Of a stretch of 64,000 nt of DNA, positions 34,642-43,466 are shown piece after piece. Origin of the DNA: an uncultured Poribacteria bacterium (GTDB lineage: Bacteria; Poribacteria; WGA-4E; WGA-3G); NCBI GenBank assembly GCA_951828385.1, contig OX639973.1, positions 372,001-436,000 of the forward strand, given 5' to 3'. The notes beneath the pieces are model-generated. The model saw nothing but the letters and a program-made list of their open reading frames with translations, was not told the DNA's origin and searched no databases. Numbering within the stretch: the first letter of the stretch is position 1; each line of letters opens with the position of its first letter. The translations under genes and the position numbers were made by a program.

Positions 34642-36621
34642 ATGAAAAAAAGAATTCACACCCGCAGCATCCCCAAAGAAATCTCCCAAAAGATCCAAGG
34701 TACCCTGGCGATCTTGGAGGTAGAGAAATTTGGGAAGTATATTGGCAGCAACAAATACGAAGCTAACATTAGTAATTGTAGTGGCTTCTTTGTGGGACGC
34801 AATCAAATTGCGACAAGTTTTCACATTTTAGAAGGGGCTATGAACATTGCTGCAAAGCATGTTGACACAGATGCCGCGTACACAATTGAAGGCATCACAG
34901 CGTTTGATGAAAAGAACGATCTCGCTGTTCTAAAAATTTCGGAAGAAGAGATTCCTTTTCAGCTCGGCAACAGCGAGACTGTGAAAAAAAGAGCGCGCAT
35001 TTGTGCCATCGGCTATGACGGTGACAAGGAAAACAGCGCAGCGGCTACGGTACGATGTATTGAGAAAAGGGACAAATGGCTTCGGTTGCACATACCTGAT
35101 GCGGGGCCAGGGTGGAGTGGGTGCCCAGTGCTAAACAACAAAGGCGAAGTCATAGCCGTACTTTCGCGCGGTAGTGTCAAACCCAGTAGGAGTCGGGGGC
35201 ATGCTGTACCTTCAAGTGTACTTGAAGCGTTGCTGACAGCGGCGGAACAGACAGAAGTTCAGCCTTTAGCGGAATGGCAAAACCGCCCGCGAATACGTGC
35301 CTATCTTGAATATCAAAAGGGCATGGCGCATCAAGCGGGAGACGATTTTGAAGGTGCCCTTGCCGCCTATAATAAGGCTATCAATCTTAATCCGGATATA
35401 CCTAATGCCTATACAGCCCGTAAGGACACGCAATTTAAATTGATAATGCTGAATGCTGGTGGGAAACTGACGCAGATTGACTCGCTTGACTTTACAACAG
35501 TCCTTATGGACCAGGTTACGGCTTACCGACTCATGTCAACGAATTATTTTGCGCCAAATCTTCGTTCTTTCTGGAATCAAATGTTAGCACGGCTATTTCT
35601 GCGATGGCTAAGCAACCCGAAGGCAGCTTACGCCCGCGCAAATGCAAAGATGCGAAGTGGCGAATCCAAAGTAGCACATGGGGATATAGCAGCAGCCCGA
35701 AAGCACTATCACGCGGCGATCGCCGACTGGACGCGCTTCATCAAGTGGGAACCAAAGCATGCTTCAGCCTATAATGCCCGCGGCTGGACGAAATATCTCC
35801 TCGGGCAAATTGTAACTGAACCCGAGCACAGCGGAGAAGCCGAATGGTACTATCAAAGCGCGGTCGTTGACAGTGATGCGGCTATCCAGTTAGCCTCAGC
35901 AGATGAGGAGAGCAGTGCTGCCTACCATACGCGTGGGGCTGCACGGGCTGCCCTTGGTGACTATGACAATGCAATCGCAGATTTCGATGCTGCCATCCAA
36001 CTCAATCCAGAGACAGCGATAAACTATCTCGATCGCGGGCTTGCAAAGGAGGCACTCGGCGAAAAGGATGCCGCAAAAACCGACTTTGAGAAGGCAACGC
36101 GGATAAACGGAGATTTGGCAGAGAATTACTACAAAGAGGGACGCGGAAAAAATGACGGACGCGCGTACGAAGCCGCAATGGCCAGTTTTGATAGGGCTAT
36201 CCGGTTAAACCCAGAATACGCGTCTGTCTACAGCAATCGGGCAATTTCGCAGAATGACCTGGGACGACGCGAGTTGCGTCGGGAGAATCCGGAAAAAGCA
36301 AAATATCACTTGCGCGGGGCAATTGCCGATTGTACCGAGGCTCTCCGCCTGAATCCAAAGTATACTGCCGCTTACAACAATCGCGGGCTTGCAAAATACC
36401 GCTTAGGTCAGGCGGAGGCTGATTGCAGCAATTCACAAGAAGCAGAGTGTCACTATCACGCGGCGATTGCCGATTTGGACAAAGCGATTCAGTTAAATCC
36501 GAAGCATGTCAAGGCGCATCGGAATCGCGGGTATGTGAAAGAGAAATTAGGTCAACAGGCAGCAGCGGAGGCTGACTTTGAGAAGGCGAAGGCACTCGAC
36601 TCAACCGCACAGACTGAGTAA
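34642..36621 (+). CDS. Trypsin-like serine protease domain fused to TPR repeats
   Basis: About 659 residues from the ATG at 34642 behind TAGGTG; an in-frame GTG at 34630 is possible. Residues about 15-205 are a chymotrypsin-fold HtrA-like protease with the triad H61 (TSFHIL), D93 (KNDLAVL) and S159 (PGWSGCPV). No PDZ domain follows. Residues about 225-650 hold several TPR units, clearest at AAYNKAINLNPDIPNAYTAR, then AIADFDAAIQLNPETAINYL, ASFDRAIRLNPEYASVYSNR and AIADLDKAIQLNPKHVKAHR. There is no signal peptide, so it is probably cytoplasmic. Trypsin-TPR proteins occur in bacterial conflict and signalling loci; the role here is open. Confidence 0.88.
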   Translation: MKKRIHTRSIPKEISQKIQGTLAILEVEKFGKYIGSNKYEANISNCSGFFVGRNQIATSFHILEGAMNIAAKHVDTDAAYTIEGITAFDEKNDLAVLKISEEEIPFQLGNSETVKKRARICAIGYDGDKENSAAATVRCIEKRDKWLRLHIPDAGPGWSGCPVLNNKGEVIAVLSRGSVKPSRSRGHAVPSSVLEALLTAAEQTEVQPLAEWQNRPRIRAYLEYQKGMAHQAGDDFEGALAAYNKAINLNPDIPNAYTARKDTQFKLIMLNAGGKLTQIDSLDFTTVLMDQVTAYRLMSTNYFAPNLRSFWNQMLARLFLRWLSNPKAAYARANAKMRSGESKVAHGDIAAARKHYHAAIADWTRFIKWEPKHASAYNARGWTKYLLGQIVTEPEHSGEAEWYYQSAVVDSDAAIQLASADEESSAAYHTRGAARAALGDYDNAIADFDAAIQLNPETAINYLDRGLAKEALGEKDAAKTDFEKATRINGDLAENYYKEGRGKNDGRAYEAAMASFDRAIRLNPEYASVYSNRAISQNDLGRRELRRENPEKAKYHLRGAIADCTEALRLNPKYTAAYNNRGLAKYRLGQAEADCSNSQEAECHYHAAIADLDKAIQLNPKHVKAHRNRGYVKEKLGQQAAAEADFEKAKALDSTAQTE

Positions 36622-36653
36622 GTACAAGACTATAGAAAAGGAGTTAACTAACT

Positions 36654-38213
36654 ATGACAGGTGGCGATATTTTTGTTGAATGTTTGAAGGCACAAGGTGT
36701 TAAAGATATTTTTGGTTTACCGGGGAATCATTTAGATACCGTTTACGAAGCATTATACAACAACCAAGACAACATCCAGCACTATGTCACACGGCATGAA
36801 GGTGGTACGGCGTTTATGGCGGATGGTTATGCACGTGCGACTGGCGATGTCGGTGTTTGTATGACTGTGCCGGGTCCGGGATCAAATAATGCCTCTGTTG
36901 GCATTGGTGAAGCGAATACTGCTTCGTCACCGGTGCTTTGGATTACCGGGCAGAACCCATCTTACTTGGCGCAACGGGATCCGAAGAAAAGTTTCCATGG
37001 GTTGGATCAGCGAGCCGCTTTCACGCCGATGACGAAACATCTGGAGATTGTGCATCGCGTGGATCAGATTCCGGGTGCGGTCAATAGAAGTTTTAGTGCG
37101 TTACGCTCCGGGAGACCTGGACCTGTCCTGATTGAACTTGCGAAAGATGCGTTGGATGCAGAAGCGGACTTGCCGATCCCACCACGAAATAATGGTATCC
37201 AAACAACAGCAAATCCACAAGACGTAGATGCTGCGCTGTCACTGTTGAAGACAGCAGAACGCCCGCTGATCATCTCAGGCGGCGGTATTAACCATACACG
37301 CGCGACTGCGGAAATACTTGCGTTCGCGCAGCTGCTGGACGCACCCATCGTGATGACGGGTTTTGGAAAAGGTTCGGTGCCGGAAGACTCGCCGCATTCT
37401 ATTGGTATCTTTCGAGACGGTGTTGCGCAAGCAGCGATGAACGCCTCCGACCTAATCGTTGCCGTTGGCACCCGATTTAACTACCGTGATACTGGCAACT
37501 GGAGCCTCAAGATTTCGCAACCGCTATTGCATATTGAAGCCGACCCTGAGGAGATTCACAAGGAATACCCTGCGACTGTTGGCATCGGCGCGAATCCGAA
37601 ATTGGTTTTACGCCAGTTGAACGCTGCGCTGAGCGATGAGAAACAGATAGACGGTTGGGGTGAAGGTTTACAAGCATTACGCCGCCAATTTATGGCAATT
37701 GAACGTCCCCGCATCCTCAAAGAGATGCGCGATGTGATGCCGCGTGATGCCATCTTGTCGGTTGACGTTAACATCACTGGCTATGGTGCGCTGCCACATT
37801 TCCCATGTTATTACCCCGGGAGTTACATCTTCTCCGGTGTATCTGTGGCAATGGGCATCGGATTGACGGGTGCTATCGGTGCGCAAGTGGCTTATCCTGA
37901 TCGGAAAGTTGTTGCGCTGAGTGGTGACGGCGGGTTCTTAATGACGTGTCCAGACCTTGCAACCGCGGTGATGTATGATCTCCCTATTGTGACACTCGTG
38001 ATGAACGACAATCAATATACCTCAATTGAGCGTGGTCAGCTGCGACGGTTCGGTAAACGCATCGGTGTTGAGTTGGTGAATCCAGACTTTGTGCAATTTG
38101 CTGAGTCGTTTGGTGCAGTCGGGTTACGGGTTGAAGATCCAAACGATTTTAAGCCGATGTTTGAAAAGGCACTCGCCTTGGATAAGCCGGTTCTTCTTGA
38201 AGTCGTTAAGTAG
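36654..38213 (+). CDS. Thiamine-diphosphate-dependent enzyme, acetolactate synthase-like
   Basis: 519 residues. The N-terminal PYR domain has HEGGTAFMADGYARATG with the glutamate that activates ThDP. The central domain is residues about 190-320. The C-terminal PP domain carries the ThDP/Mg motif GDGGFLMTCPDLATAV to MNDNQYTSI (about 423-452), the GDG...NDN hallmark. These enzymes decarboxylate 2-keto acids and ligate or release the aldehyde: acetolactate synthase, glyoxylate carboligase, benzoylformate or sulfopyruvate decarboxylase. The length (about 520) is shorter than catabolic acetolactate synthases but full for decarboxylases, so the exact reaction is not fixed. Confidence 0.88.
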   Translation: MTGGDIFVECLKAQGVKDIFGLPGNHLDTVYEALYNNQDNIQHYVTRHEGGTAFMADGYARATGDVGVCMTVPGPGSNNASVGIGEANTASSPVLWITGQNPSYLAQRDPKKSFHGLDQRAAFTPMTKHLEIVHRVDQIPGAVNRSFSALRSGRPGPVLIELAKDALDAEADLPIPPRNNGIQTTANPQDVDAALSLLKTAERPLIISGGGINHTRATAEILAFAQLLDAPIVMTGFGKGSVPEDSPHSIGIFRDGVAQAAMNASDLIVAVGTRFNYRDTGNWSLKISQPLLHIEADPEEIHKEYPATVGIGANPKLVLRQLNAALSDEKQIDGWGEGLQALRRQFMAIERPRILKEMRDVMPRDAILSVDVNITGYGALPHFPCYYPGSYIFSGVSVAMGIGLTGAIGAQVAYPDRKVVALSGDGGFLMTCPDLATAVMYDLPIVTLVMNDNQYTSIERGQLRRFGKRIGVELVNPDFVQFAESFGAVGLRVEDPNDFKPMFEKALALDKPVLLEVVK

Positions 38214-38234
38214 GGGTTAGGTCACCTAACCCCT
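38212..38234 (+). terminator. Perfect hairpin overlapping the stop of the ThDP enzyme gene
   Basis: AGGGGTTAGG (38212-38221) pairs with CCTAACCCCT (38225-38234) around a TCA loop, giving a 10-bp stem that begins inside the stop codon. No T tract follows, so it may act as a weak or Rho-assisted terminator, or protect the 3' end. Confidence 0.55.
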
Positions 38235-38274
38235 CCGGGCTCACGTGAGTTATTATCTTGTAAAGGAGTTTTAT

Positions 38275-39495
38275 ATGAAAAAAAAGATTGGTGTTTTAAC
38301 AGGGGGTGGCGATACGAGCGCGCTCAACGCTACCCTTAAAGGCATCGCGCTGAAAGCCGAGGAACTCGGTTTTGAACTAATTGGATTTATGGAGGGCTGG
38401 CGTGGTGTTTTGAAGGGTGGGCACTACTTTACGCTAACGCCTGATCTGATTGACGAAAACCGGGGCGGGACGCTTTTAAAGAGTTCACGCACGAACCTGA
38501 TTAAAGATAATAAGTTAGATGAGGCAGTAGATAATCTTAAAAAACTAAACATTAGTGGTCTCATCCCGATTGGGGGTGATGATACTTTGACGGTCGGTAC
38601 CGCACTGTCCGATCAGTTCACAACCACGTTCGTCACCAAAACAATTGATAACGATGTCGGTATCAATCCACCTGAAGGGGATGCTGTCGATTACTCTAAG
38701 ATGGTGAACTATTTCTGTCCCGGCTTCCCTTCATCTGCGAATAGAGTCATCAATTACGTGCAAGATCTGCGGACAACGACCTACTCCCACGATCGCGTGA
38801 TTGTTGTTGAAGCGATGGGAAGAGATGCGGGTTGGTTGACCTTATCCGCCGCTTATGGGCAAGCGGATCTTATCGTTGTTCCAGAAGTACCGTATCAACC
38901 GGAGAGATTGGCGGAAGCGATTCGTGAAAAACACGCATCCCAAGGGAACGTCATCGTTGTCGTGTCGGAAGGGATACGGAATGATGCTGGGGAACTGATG
39001 ATTAGTTCACAAGCGGAACTCGATGCTTTTGGGCATACGAAACCGGGAGGGTGTTCAGAAATTATCGTTGAGACGATGAAAAAGCTGCTTCCCGAGATTC
39101 CAAGTTCTGCGTTCCGGGCATTGATACTCGGTTATCTCCAGAGGTGCGGTAGCCCGATACCCTTGGATAGAGACATCGCTATGAAGGCGGGTGCTATGGC
39201 AGTGCAAGCGCTCTCAGACGGGATGTTCAACGGTGTTGCGACTATTACGCGGACAGAGGTGGGGATTGAACCGACGCTGTTGCCGTTAGAACAAGTCTTA
39301 AAGCGGGATGCATCGGGGCATGTCATTCGGAGGAGTCTGGATCTGCGGTTCTACGATGCGGAGCGGTACCAGATGTCGCCAGCGGGGACAGGATATTTCC
39401 GTCCATTGTTCGGGGACTTGCCACACCCAGCATTGTCACTGGGGGATCGCTTGTCATTGGGTTCTCGTTTGATTGAGATCGGCGAGATTGGATAG
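38275..39495 (+). CDS. 6-phosphofructokinase, pyrophosphate-type signature
   Basis: 406 residues from the ATG at 38275 behind AAAGGAG; a GTG-type extension upstream is unlikely. It catalyses phosphorylation of fructose-6-phosphate in glycolysis. Motif MKKKIGVLTGGGDTSALN opens the phosphate-donor site. PIGGDDTL places an aspartate (D103) where ATP-dependent enzymes have glycine, and TKTIDNDVG places K122 where they also have glycine. In the family this pair usually means pyrophosphate rather than ATP as the donor, so a reversible PPi-PFK is predicted. VVEAMGRDAGWL and the C-terminal regions are complete. Confidence 0.9.
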   Translation: MKKKIGVLTGGGDTSALNATLKGIALKAEELGFELIGFMEGWRGVLKGGHYFTLTPDLIDENRGGTLLKSSRTNLIKDNKLDEAVDNLKKLNISGLIPIGGDDTLTVGTALSDQFTTTFVTKTIDNDVGINPPEGDAVDYSKMVNYFCPGFPSSANRVINYVQDLRTTTYSHDRVIVVEAMGRDAGWLTLSAAYGQADLIVVPEVPYQPERLAEAIREKHASQGNVIVVVSEGIRNDAGELMISSQAELDAFGHTKPGGCSEIIVETMKKLLPEIPSSAFRALILGYLQRCGSPIPLDRDIAMKAGAMAVQALSDGMFNGVATITRTEVGIEPTLLPLEQVLKRDASGHVIRRSLDLRFYDAERYQMSPAGTGYFRPLFGDLPHPALSLGDRLSLGSRLIEIGEIG

Positions 39496-39517
39496 TAATC
39501 GGAGTGTTTCAGTATAG

Positions 39518-39545
39518 GTAGGCGCGGTTTGAAGCCGCGCCTTAC
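39518..39545. repeat. Palindromic repeat between pfk and the hsdR remnant
   Basis: GTAGGCGCGG and CCGCGCCTTAC flank a TTTGAAG loop, giving an 8-bp GC-rich core stem plus outer pairs. It lies between two converging genes and overlaps the last codons of the truncated hsdR. It resembles the hairpin at 4133-4161. It probably acts as a dispersed REP and possibly a bidirectional stop. Confidence 0.5.
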
Positions 39546-40679
39546 TTAATTTTCGGTATAAATACTTTTTCCTTCACCGTAGTAAGAATCGTATAAATCG
39601 TTATTTTTATCACCCAAACAAAGGTCCAGTTTCCCAGCACTTTTCTAAGCACTTTCTGCGCGAAAAAGAGCATTGAAATGCTTTTCCCGCTGCCCTGTGT
39701 ATGCCAAAAGACACCGAGTTTGCCTCGGTTATCTTCAATCTGTTTTAGAGACTCAATCGTGTTGTTGACACCGAGGTATTGATGGTTCTTGGCGAGGATT
39801 TTGATTAATCCGCCTTGCGCTTCCATGAACAGGATAAAGTTCTCGACAACATCGAACAATTGTTCCGGTGTGCAAAGTGCGTGCAGGATTGTCTCTAAGG
39901 AGGCTTGAGGCAGTTCGTCTTCGCTGTGAATACGTTTCCATCAATTGTTCCGGTGTGCAAAGTGCGTGCAGGATTGTCTCTAAGGAGGCTTGAGGCGGTT
40001 CGTCTTCGCTGTGAATACGTTTCCATTCGGCGAAGTGTTCCCAATCAGCCGTGAGGCTCCCGATTTTACTTTCCGTGCCGTTAGAAAGCAAAATGAAGGC
40101 GTTATACCAAAAGAGGTGTGGGATGGTATCTTTATAGTCTCGGAGGTTGTCGTTATAGGCAGCGTGGAGGTGAACATCAATCCGTTTGAACTCCATCAGG
40201 ATTAACGGAATTCCGTTGACGAAACATACTATATCTGGACGTTTTGTATACATCTCGCCGGTAATCCAGAATTGGGATGCAGCAAAGAAATCGTTATTCT
40301 CTGGGGTGTCCCAGTCGATGACTTGCAGCACTTCAACGGTCTCGTCTTCGCTATCTGGCTCGCTGAGGGTAATCTTTACGCCGTCTTTCAGGAGGGTATA
40401 AATCTCGCGATTGGCTTCGACAGGGCTCATGACCGCGCGGGAGTGGGTGAGTTCCTCAACTGCCTTGGCGACAGTATCATCGGTTGCAGTAGGATTGAAG
40501 CGTTTTAGCGCGGTTTCCAGTCGGGCAGTTAGGACGACTTCGGATTTGGTTCGTCTACCAAGTGGACTTTCTTCCGCTTGTTCAAATTCATTCTGACAGT
40601 CCAGCGTCTCCCATCCGATTTCTTTAAGTAGGTTGATGGTAGGTTGTTCTATGAGTTGGTCTTCACTATAGGGGTTCAT
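39542..40679 (-). pseudogene. hsdR: Truncated, frameshifted hsdR remnant (second type I system)
   Basis: The 5' part, from the ATG at 40679, encodes the HsdR N-terminal nuclease region: SEDQLIEQPTINLLKEIGWE, then RPDIVCFVNGIPLILMEFK with the catalytic D and E-x-K. After CTPEQL the frame breaks because 85 bases are duplicated in tandem. The continuation in another frame gives LFDVVENFILFMEAQGG, then FWHTQGSGKSISMLFFAQKV, the Walker A region. The coding sequence ends soon after at 39542 in a non-homologous tail (KEKVFIPKIK), and the helicase domains are absent. Restriction activity from this locus must be lost, while hsdM and hsdS remain. Its start overlaps the UPF0175 gene stop by 14 bases. 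Confidence 0.88.
39857..40026 (-). repeat. 85-bp tandem duplication that breaks hsdR
   Basis: Two head-to-tail copies, 39857-39941 and 39942-40026, differ at one base (a G or A giving Pro or Leu in the encoded chain). Because 85 is not a multiple of three, the second copy cannot be read in frame. Near identity means the event is recent relative to the divergence seen elsewhere. Confidence 0.88.
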
Positions 40680-40980
40680 TTGATTTATGAAGGTTTTTTA
40701 TCAGAGAAACTCCCTCTTTCAATTCGTCTGCTGAATCAACTTCGACGATTTTCCAGATACCTCTTGCTGCCAAAGCCTCTTCAAATTCAAAACGGTGGAT
40801 GCCAGCTAACTCAGCGGCTCTGCCGAGCGTCACTTCACCCTCTTGATAGCGTAGAATCGCGGCATCCAACTGTGATTCCTCTTCAAGAGATTTACGCAAC
40901 TGCTCACGCTCAGCTTTGGGCAGCTTATGTATCAGCGGTAATAGTTTCTCAAGTGTTATTGGTTCAGAAATTTGAATCAT
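40666..40980 (-). CDS. UPF0175 family antitoxin-like protein
   Basis: 104 residues. After a helical start (LEKLLPLIHKLPKAEREQLR) comes the UPF0175 core AILRYQEGEVTLGRAAELAG, then IHRFEFEEALAARGIW. UPF0175 proteins usually accompany a PIN-domain protein and act as its antitoxin; here the PIN gene is immediately upstream on the same strand, 6 bases away. The stop overlaps the start of the hsdR remnant, so the three were one transcript. Confidence 0.82.
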   Translation of the reverse strand: MIQISEPITLEKLLPLIHKLPKAEREQLRKSLEEESQLDAAILRYQEGEVTLGRAAELAGIHRFEFEEALAARGIWKIVEVDSADELKEGVSLIKNLHKSNEPL

Positions 40981-40986
40981 TGTGAT

Positions 40987-41451
40987 CTATTCCTTTTGGA
41001 TTTCCTTTAAGAAATTTGGTGGTTCAATGACTTCAATCCCAAACTCAAATAAGGCTCGCTTGAGTTCCGCATCATCTACGAGATCTTTGTCATACGACAC
41101 CAAAAATTGGACGCGTCCTGAGATGGCACAATCAATGAATTTATCATCCTTGGGGTCGCGACATAATTCAACTGATGAGGGAACCTCAACAATGTTTGCT
41201 TGGGGCAAAAGGTTGATGAGACGCATGGCTGCTGTGCGTGTATACTGAAGCTCTCGCATAAGAGCCGGACGTAATAAAACATCCTGAACTTCATCAACAA
41301 TAGCCTGCGATAGCACAAGAATAAATCGACCATCAAGCCAAAGCGAGATCAGATAGTTCGCAAGATTATCCTTCTGAATCAATGAACGGACAAAGATGTT
41401 GGTGTCAAATGTTGCTCGGTAAATGCGCCACCGGTTCTCAGGCTCGTTCAC
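40987..41451 (-). CDS. PIN-domain toxin-like ribonuclease
   Basis: 154 residues. PIN proteins of this type are Mg-dependent RNases and usually the toxins of TA pairs. Acidic residues occur at the expected places: YRATFDTNIFVRSL (first Asp), a central acid region in AIVDEVQDVLLRP, and DPKDDKFIDCAISGRVQFLVSYDKDL for the last cluster. The form is close to COG1569 proteins. The UPF0175 gene follows at 6 bases. It overlaps the 3' end of the Toprim-like gene by 14 bases. Confidence 0.85.
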   Translation of the reverse strand: MNEPENRWRIYRATFDTNIFVRSLIQKDNLANYLISLWLDGRFILVLSQAIVDEVQDVLLRPALMRELQYTRTAAMRLINLLPQANIVEVPSSVELCRDPKDDKFIDCAISGRVQFLVSYDKDLVDDAELKRALFEFGIEVIEPPNFLKEIQKE

Positions 41452-41980
41452 GCCTCACCTCTGCAAGTGCTTCCTCAAAATGACGTAGCACTTCCTCCTC
41501 TGGAATATCGGCAAACACATCGTGAAAGTGTGCGAGGGTTTTATCCCACTCCTCCCGAAACCGTTTGCGCTCACTTTCAACTTCAGAGCGGAAGCGCGAA
41601 ACGATGTGCTGCCACTCTGTTGGTATAGAGTCCATACATTTTTGGATATCCGGCATGAAAAAGATTTTATCAGAAAAATCTCCATCTTCGACGACACGTC
41701 TGATTTGCTCAACAAGTGATTTTGATTTTGATTGTCCTTGTTGGTCGGAGTCAGTGACGAAAATAATATAGTCGTCTTGGTTGAGGTAGTGCTGGATCGC
41801 CTTCCTAAGACTTCCCTCTAAAAGTGTGCCTTTTCTATGACACTTGCGAAGTGTACTTCTTCCGGCTGTTCGGATAGCGATATCCCCAAGCTGCCTGAAT
41901 CTCAGAAATTCGTTTTCCAAGAATTTGACTCCTTTAGCGTCACAGTCCGATTGCAAATTCCAAACTCTCACGCTTAGCAT
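41438..41980 (-). CDS. Toprim/DUF4276-like partner of the adjacent ATPase
   Basis: 180 residues. The segment DDYIIFVTDSDQQGQSKS (about 91-108) puts an acidic D-x-D at the end of a hydrophobic strand, the feature expected in a Toprim fold as in RloB, DUF4276 or OLD-family nucleases, and a long charged helix follows. The gene overlaps the 3' end of the AAA ATPase by 7 bases, so they are co-translated. ATPase plus a small Toprim-like protein is the layout of split OLD-type, PARIS and Rlo abortive-infection pairs. Which of these it belongs to is not settled. Confidence 0.7.
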   Translation of the reverse strand: MLSVRVWNLQSDCDAKGVKFLENEFLRFRQLGDIAIRTAGRSTLRKCHRKGTLLEGSLRKAIQHYLNQDDYIIFVTDSDQQGQSKSKSLVEQIRRVVEDGDFSDKIFFMPDIQKCMDSIPTEWQHIVSRFRSEVESERKRFREEWDKTLAHFHDVFADIPEEEVLRHFEEALAEVRRERA

Positions 41981-43200
41981 ACGGGTTCCTCCATAAGGTC
42001 TTGTAGCAGTCCACTGTCGAAAACGGCACTACCGATTCCGAAATCCGCTATCCAACCAGCCAGTGCTTCACGCTTATCACGAATCTCCTCAAGGTTGAGT
42101 ACTTCCGTGCCGAGCCCGGGGCGATTACGTAGAAGTAAAACACCGAGCGAATCCGATAAACTCTTAGAACTGAAGGTATCAAGGAGTTGTGAGCTGTGTG
42201 TCGTGATTATCACCTGTGTTCGTTCGGCAATACGCTCAAGCGCGTATGCGATATTTGTCAGTGCACCAGGGTACAGATTCCTTTCAGGTTCCTCAATAGC
42301 AATGAGCGGAGGTAATTTGTCCTGGTAAAGCAAAATATAATATGCGATGAGACGCAATGTGCCTTCCGATGCCTTTTGCAAAGATATGGGATTCTTATAT
42401 CCTTCTAAAAGACAAAGTTGATTCCTCCCATCAACTTCATTGAAGTCCATTTTAAAATTTATAGACGCAGCAAGGGAATCACTTACACGGTCAAAACGCT
42501 CTCGATCATCTTTGTACCAAGATGAAAGTAACTCTTGTATCCCCATATGAAATCTGGTATTGGATATCTCAGCCATCTGTTCAGAGCTCAGTGATAAAAT
42601 CGAAATCCGTTTATTAATCGGTGAAGATGCGTCTAATTCTTCTGGATCTAATCCCGGTGGGCGATCCCGCATATGCCCCGGTTGGAAATCATAAAATTCC
42701 CAAGTTTTAATATATTCCCGTAAAACGCCACTACTTATAGGAGATTTCTCTTCATGAGGACTAAGGGGTTTTAAAGTGACTTTTTCTGATATATTTTCGG
42801 TTTCGTCCTTATTATTTCCAACACTGATCTCATATTTTTCGTTCAGAATTGATGTAATCTTCAAATCGTTAACCGACAATTCCTCGTCAAACAAGAGTTT
42901 ATCAACATCAGTTTTAAGTACTAGATCATAGATAATTTGGGATCCTTCGATTTCGGATCGCAATTGGAAAGTGATGTGATTTGATTCACCTGCCCAGAGT
43001 CGCTCTCGGATGAATTTAATTGACAATGGAGGTTCCCGTGTTATCGTTCTAAGAAGGCGTAAGGCTCTCAAGATATTGGACTTCCCGCTCGCGTTGGGAC
43101 CAACAAGGACCGTCAAAGGCTTTAGTGGAAGTGTAACGTTCCGCAAACTCAGAAAATTTTTGATATGAACTTTCTCTAAAAAAGCTATTCTTTTCGACAT
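41974..43200 (-). CDS. AAA_21/OLD-like ABC-type ATPase
   Basis: 408 residues of the RecF/SMC-like predicted ATPase group (AAA_21/AAA_15, COG4637-like). Walker A is LVGPNASGKSN at 32-42. A signature-like LQKASEGTLRLIAYY (about 266-280) precedes Walker B PPLIAIEEPERNLYPG (about 288-303) and the H-loop VIITTHSSQLLDTF. The central region about 90-260 is an insert typical of these ATPases. Such proteins sense DNA ends or phage products and work with a nuclease; here the nuclease candidate is the overlapping downstream gene. It lies in the decayed R-M locus with several TA genes. Confidence 0.85.
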   Translation of the reverse strand: MSKRIAFLEKVHIKNFLSLRNVTLPLKPLTVLVGPNASGKSNILRALRLLRTITREPPLSIKFIRERLWAGESNHITFQLRSEIEGSQIIYDLVLKTDVDKLLFDEELSVNDLKITSILNEKYEISVGNNKDETENISEKVTLKPLSPHEEKSPISSGVLREYIKTWEFYDFQPGHMRDRPPGLDPEELDASSPINKRISILSLSSEQMAEISNTRFHMGIQELLSSWYKDDRERFDRVSDSLAASINFKMDFNEVDGRNQLCLLEGYKNPISLQKASEGTLRLIAYYILLYQDKLPPLIAIEEPERNLYPGALTNIAYALERIAERTQVIITTHSSQLLDTFSSKSLSDSLGVLLLRNRPGLGTEVLNLEEIRDKREALAGWIADFGIGSAVFDSGLLQDLMEEPVC

Positions 43201-43218
43201 GGGTTTTACCTTTGTTTA

Positions 43219-43415
43219 TCAGTCTTTTATCAAGTCGTCCCGAATGTCTTGATAGTCCCGAAAATCTGTCTCTGTTTGGACAACGATATCCATCTCTAAT
43301 ATGTCTTCTAAATCTTCAAGACGTTGTATGAGAAGTTGGTATTCCTTGATTGACAAAAGCGCAGCCGTTTTTTCCCTGTGTCATCAACAAGATATTGAGG
43401 GTTAATATTGAGCAT
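43219..43415 (-). pseudogene. Phd/RelB-like antitoxin gene with a one-base frame disruption
   Basis: From the ATG at 43415 the chain begins MLNINPQYLVDDTGKK. The frame then breaks at a run of six T on the + strand (43368-43373). If one A is added in the coding strand, it continues TAALLSIKEYQLLIQRLEDL, then EDILEMDIVVQTETDF, ending at 43219, 18 bases before the ATPase gene. The rebuilt form (about 65 residues, a D-x-T/S-G-K start, then a helix with E-Y-x-x-L-x-x-x-L-E-D-L-E-D) is a common small antitoxin. No cognate RelE/ParE gene is adjacent. The break may be real, a slippage site or an assembly error. Confidence 0.6.
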
Positions 43416-43466
43416 AATTGTCTTCCTAATTGTCTTGTTGTAATTATACACCGTTGTGTTATATCT

